From Roseivirga sp. (lineage in GTDB: Bacteria > Bacteroidota > Bacteroidia > Cytophagales > Cyclobacteriaceae), in the NCBI GenBank assembly GCA_021404565.1, contig JAAWWF010000030.1:62001-126000 (forward strand): 64,000 bases of DNA, given 5' to 3'. The first letter of the stretch is position 1. Each line of letters opens with the position of its first letter. Positions 60,837 through 64,000 of this stretch are shown here, piece by piece. The position numbers and the translations under genes were made by a program. The notes beneath the pieces are model-generated. The model was not told the origin of the DNA. It made no database searches and saw only the letters and a program-made list of their open reading frames with translations.

Positions 60837-61922
60837 TTACCACTGCTTCCTGAGGTATGCCATAAAGTACTTAACGAACACAAAAAAGAGCCCGAGTAAA
60901 ACACCAGCAAAGCCACTCATTATTACAATCATGGCACGCTTGGGTGAAGACCTTCTGCCAGGAACAACTACCGGATCGAGCACTGCAAACGAAGGCGTTT
61001 CTTCCCTTACTTTTAATTTGGCCGTCTCTAATTGAGTGGCAAGCTCATTAAAAATGTTCAGGGCCAATGAGTACTCTGCTTCAAGCCGTTCTTCCTGGTT
61101 TCTTGTGATAGATAGTGTAATATTTTTGTTCCTGTCTCTGAAATTGGCAAGGTCCTCTTGCTTCTTCTCAAATTCCAACCTCTTTTCCTCGTACAGGGCT
61201 TTCGTAAAAGTTAGCTCTTCTTTTGCTTTTTTGATCTTGAAATCTGTGATGGCCTCTTTTAAAAGTTGCTGTGCCCTTACCGCTAATTGTGCGGAAGCAA
61301 CGGGCTCGGGCATTCTCGAAGTAATAGAAATTGTACCGTCTTTCGCGTCTACAAATATTGTAAGGTTCTCACTAAGACCGGCAATCATTTCCTGCTCTTC
61401 CTGAGATATGGTCAAAAAAAGGCTATCGACAAAAACCTGACCCGCTTCCGCACTTTCATTCTTCGTCCATGACCTGATTGTAGATGGCAACCCGATCGTG
61501 TACATATAAATGCCACCCAAAATACCATTATTGGCAAATTGGGTTTTGTATTCCCTTAAGGTCAGCGAATCCGATGTTTTTGATGAATTGATAGGCGTAT
61601 TCAAAATCTCCCGCCTGAATGGTACGGAGTTTACAATTCGCGGATAGAGTATTGCACCGATCTCGGAAGATTGTGCAGCGGCTCCAAGATTAATTCCGGC
61701 AAGTGATGCCAGTCCATTGATTCTACTTGGCACCTCAACTCCCTCGTTGGTCTGAGGCAATATAGTTGTTGTGGCTTCATACACTTTGGCCGCGAGAAGC
61801 GAATATATCACGCCCAATATCACAGTAACAATGGTCACCTTGATGATCAACCTTCGGGAGACCCAAATAGATTTGAGAACTTCTACCACGTCAATATTTT
61901 CATTACTGTTTTTTGCTCCCAT
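60837..61922 (-). CDS. wzz: Polysaccharide co-polymerase / chain-length protein (Wzz-3), no kinase domain
   Basis: A 361-residue inner-membrane protein with helix one at residues about 28-48 and a C-terminal helix about 325-350. The periplasmic coiled-coil is at about 215-290. Blocks NGLASLAGINLGAA and DSLTLREYKTQF correspond to those of Wzz-2, and LDPVVVPGRRSSPKRA precedes the last helix. No kinase domain. It follows wza3 by 62 bases. Confidence 0.9.
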   Translation of the reverse strand: MGAKNSNENIDVVEVLKSIWVSRRLIIKVTIVTVILGVIYSLLAAKVYEATTTILPQTNEGVEVPSRINGLASLAGINLGAAAQSSEIGAILYPRIVNSVPFRREILNTPINSSKTSDSLTLREYKTQFANNGILGGIYMYTIGLPSTIRSWTKNESAEAGQVFVDSLFLTISQEEQEMIAGLSENLTIFVDAKDGTISITSRMPEPVASAQLAVRAQQLLKEAITDFKIKKAKEELTFTKALYEEKRLEFEKKQEDLANFRDRNKNITLSITRNQEERLEAEYSLALNIFNELATQLETAKLKVREETPSFAVLDPVVVPGRRSSPKRAMIVIMSGFAGVLLGLFFVFVKYFMAYLRKQW

Positions 61923-61984
61923 AACTGTAGCAAGTTTGGCTTTTTAGGTAAGTGCGAACAGAAATACTATCAGGTAAAGGCTTC

Positions 61985-64000
61985 TTAATTACTAAGTCTG
62001 TCAATGACCAGTGCCAGCGTTGCGATAGAACCAACCGCTGCAATTGCACTTTGAAGATTCACAGGAGCCCTGTCTGGCTTTCTACTCACGAAGATTGTTG
62101 ACCCAGGTTCTACTTTGGGATAGAACTTGAAAAATAAGAACCGTCTTGTCTGTTTTCTACGGCCGTCAGCCATCTGAACATAGGTCCTTCCCTTCTTTGC
62201 GTTTGAGGTAAAACCACCGGCATCGTTTACATAATCTTTAAAAGAAAACGAATCATCATATCTCAGGTTTAGCGGAGAGATTACTTCCCCTGCAATACGC
62301 ACCGTTTCGAGCTTACCCGGTATCGAAATCACATCACCTTCCCGAATTATATAATCGTATTTGGATCCGGGGTTTTCTAAAATTTTATTGAGATCGAGCA
62401 CCGTTGGCTCTCTGTCACTTAGTTCTACAGGAGATGCCATTGAATCAACAACACTGATATTTTCAGTAAGTCTTTTCTTAAATGTACTCCCTATGCTTTC
62501 TTCCTGATCAAACTCCTCTCCAAGAGATTCAATTCTACTCTCCAGACGAAGAATCAATTCATTTCTCGCCTGATTTACCGCAAGACTCGTATCGGCCAGG
62601 ATTTTATCTCTAAGCTCCTTTAGTTTAGCAAAGTTTAATTCCTTAGGGCTTTTCTTCTGGGTAAACTCTGTTCTTCTGATGAGAATGGCTCCTTCAGGAT
62701 AGGCATATGGAGTAAGGCCTCCGGCACGTTTCATAATATCAGAAACTCTTTCATCCTTTCTACTTATAGCATAGGCACCAGGACTGGTAATTTCTCCTTC
62801 AACTGTAATCTGCTGCTGTAAATTGTAATTGGGTGTCCTCCTGATAAAAATCTGGTCGAAAGGATTAAGCGCAATTTCCTGAGCTGCACCTCTTACACTA
62901 AGGTTTTTATCAATATTAAGGGTAATTATTTCCGATAGTGAATTGGTCACTCCACCAGTATTTCTCCTCGATATCTCCACTTTTGCACCCGATGCACCCG
63001 CTGTCAATCCCCCTGCAAGAAGTATGACATCTTCAACCGTCATACCGTGAATGAACGGGTATGTACCAGTAAGTGCTACCTCACCACTAATTTCGACATA
63101 GTATTCTTCCGTCAATTCGTATATCGAAGACACTCTTACAATATCTTCTCTCATAAGTGGAATATCAGCATCAGCCCCTGATAGTACTCCCTGCAGATTA
63201 AATGGTATGGTTTGTTGTGAAAGGTCGGCATTCATGCGATAGATTGTCGCCCTTTCCATATAGGCATCTCCTCTGGGACCGCTGGCTTTTTCAATTAAGG
63301 CTTTCACTGTCAGGTTATCAGTCAACTCATAGGCTCCGTCAATCTGAACCGCTCCTTCCAACTGCACCCTGTTACTGAAAGTTTCCAGGTTGGGCCTTAC
63401 GGATACAATATCTCCGTCTGCGGGATAGTTTTTATCAAGCTCATCTGCCGCTAAATTGAGGACTACTTTTCCATTATCTGCATTCCTTTCTACGGTGATA
63501 AAAGCCTTGAAGGCATTGCTTGAAAAATTGCCTGCATTCTGTAGTAAATCTTTAAAAGAGTCTCCTTCCTTTATTTCATAGAGCCCTGGTCTTCTTACTT
63601 CTCCTGCCAGTTCAACCTGACCCTCGTAGAGCTTCACCACAATAACATCACCGGCCCTGAGTAACTCGTCATTCGGTTTTATACCATCTACCAGAAAATC
63701 ATAAAGGTCAATTTCAGTCTTCAGCTTGTTGTCTCTCATAAGTCTGATAGACCTGAAAGTACCCCTGTCAGTAGGACCACCAGCAGCATGCAATCCAGTA
63801 AAAACCGTTGACAGAGAATTGAGAGCATAATTTCCCGGGCTTTGAACCTCTCCGACAATGGTGACATTAATTGTTCTGATGTTGCCAAGACTCACCTGAT
63901 AAAAAATTGTCGGATCAGAATTGTCGATAGGCTTCAATCCTCCGTAAATCTGGCTCAGTCTGTTTATAATCTTGACCTGCGCTTCTTTCATTGTGAGGCC
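61985..64000 (-). CDS. wza: Polysaccharide export outer-membrane protein with SLBB domains (Wza-3), N-terminus cut by window end
   Basis: The C-terminal 671 residues of a Wza-type exporter; the frame runs open to the window edge. The Met at 63991 is internal: the preceding codons give Gly-Leu-Thr, matching the NGLSIEQA and SGLTIDQA stretches of the paralogues. Multiple SLBB units are visible (GEVQSPGNYAL, GEVRRPGLYEI, GEVALTGTYPF, GEITSPGAYAI), as is the terminal hydrophobic helix ending RLSN. Signal peptide and export motif lie outside. It is closest to Wza-2. It heads module 3, whose promoter is beyond the window. Confidence 0.93.
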   Translation of the reverse strand, partial: GLTMKEAQVKIINRLSQIYGGLKPIDNSDPTIFYQVSLGNIRTINVTIVGEVQSPGNYALNSLSTVFTGLHAAGGPTDRGTFRSIRLMRDNKLKTEIDLYDFLVDGIKPNDELLRAGDVIVVKLYEGQVELAGEVRRPGLYEIKEGDSFKDLLQNAGNFSSNAFKAFITVERNADNGKVVLNLAADELDKNYPADGDIVSVRPNLETFSNRVQLEGAVQIDGAYELTDNLTVKALIEKASGPRGDAYMERATIYRMNADLSQQTIPFNLQGVLSGADADIPLMREDIVRVSSIYELTEEYYVEISGEVALTGTYPFIHGMTVEDVILLAGGLTAGASGAKVEISRRNTGGVTNSLSEIITLNIDKNLSVRGAAQEIALNPFDQIFIRRTPNYNLQQQITVEGEITSPGAYAISRKDERVSDIMKRAGGLTPYAYPEGAILIRRTEFTQKKSPKELNFAKLKELRDKILADTSLAVNQARNELILRLESRIESLGEEFDQEESIGSTFKKRLTENISVVDSMASPVELSDREPTVLDLNKILENPGSKYDYIIREGDVISIPGKLETVRIAGEVISPLNLRYDDSFSFKDYVNDAGGFTSNAKKGRTYVQMADGRRKQTRRFLFFKFYPKVEPGSTIFVSRKPDRAPVNLQSAIAAVGSIATLALVIDRLSN

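Noticed and set aside
1-64000. tRNA or rRNA genes, CRISPR arrays, insertion sequences, integrases or attachment sites
   Set aside because: No transposase-like or integrase-like protein, no regular direct repeats and no recognisable RNA gene were seen on reading both strands.

Overview
The window looks like part of a Bacteroidota chromosome, most likely a marine Cytophagales-type bacterium. The reasons are the moderate GC content (estimated by eye at low-to-mid 40s percent), the near absence of Shine-Dalgarno sequences, the frequent GTG and TTG starts, the long multi-SLBB Wza exporters paired with kinase-less Wzz proteins, and the Wzi-family outer-membrane proteins. This placement is an inference; there is no rRNA gene in the window. 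Almost all 64 kb is one large surface-polysaccharide region. I see no tRNA, rRNA, CRISPR array, insertion sequence or phage gene, and no gene-free stretch longer than 300 bases.

The region holds three Wzx/Wzy-type polysaccharide modules placed head to tail, mostly read on the minus strand (right to left). Module 3 (about 64000 to 46311) has wza3, wzz3, wzx3, a methyltransferase, glycosyltransferases, wzy3, a sulfotransferase, a beta-propeller-like protein, a heparinase II/III-family protein, wecB (UDP-ManNAc) and gmd-fcl (GDP-L-fucose). Module 2 (about 46113 to 25714) has wza2, wzz2, an APS reductase, several sugar-nucleotide SDR enzymes including a UDP-sulfoquinovose synthase homologue, wzy2, wzx2, three sulfotransferases, two polysaccharide deacetylases and three glycosyltransferases. 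Module 1 (about 23122 to 7223) has a WecA-type initiating transferase, wza1, wzz1, wzx1, two SDRs, a sulfotransferase, wzy1 and four glycosyltransferases. The plus-strand rfbBCA genes (23236-25697) lie between modules 1 and 2. The left end (1-7222) carries the tail of a UDP-glucuronate decarboxylase, three Wzi-family proteins, a lipoprotein and a WcaJ-type initiating transferase.

Together the genes would activate sugars (dTDP-6-deoxyhexose, GDP-fucose, UDP-ManNAc, UDP-6-deoxy-HexNAc, UDP-xylose, UDP-sulfoquinovose). They would start chains on undecaprenyl phosphate, build and decorate repeat units with ester or N-linked sulfate, flip and polymerise them, and export them through Wza to Wzi-organised surface layers.

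The most striking system is in module 2. A [4Fe-4S]-type APS reductase, which makes sulfite, sits in the same gene run as a near-canonical UDP-sulfoquinovose synthase, which uses sulfite. This suggests a sulfonated (sulfoquinovose-containing) exopolysaccharide with its own sulfite supply. The same module has deacetylase-sulfotransferase gene pairs with short overlaps that resemble a split version of heparan N-deacetylase/N-sulfotransferase. These functional readings come from sequence motifs and gene order only.
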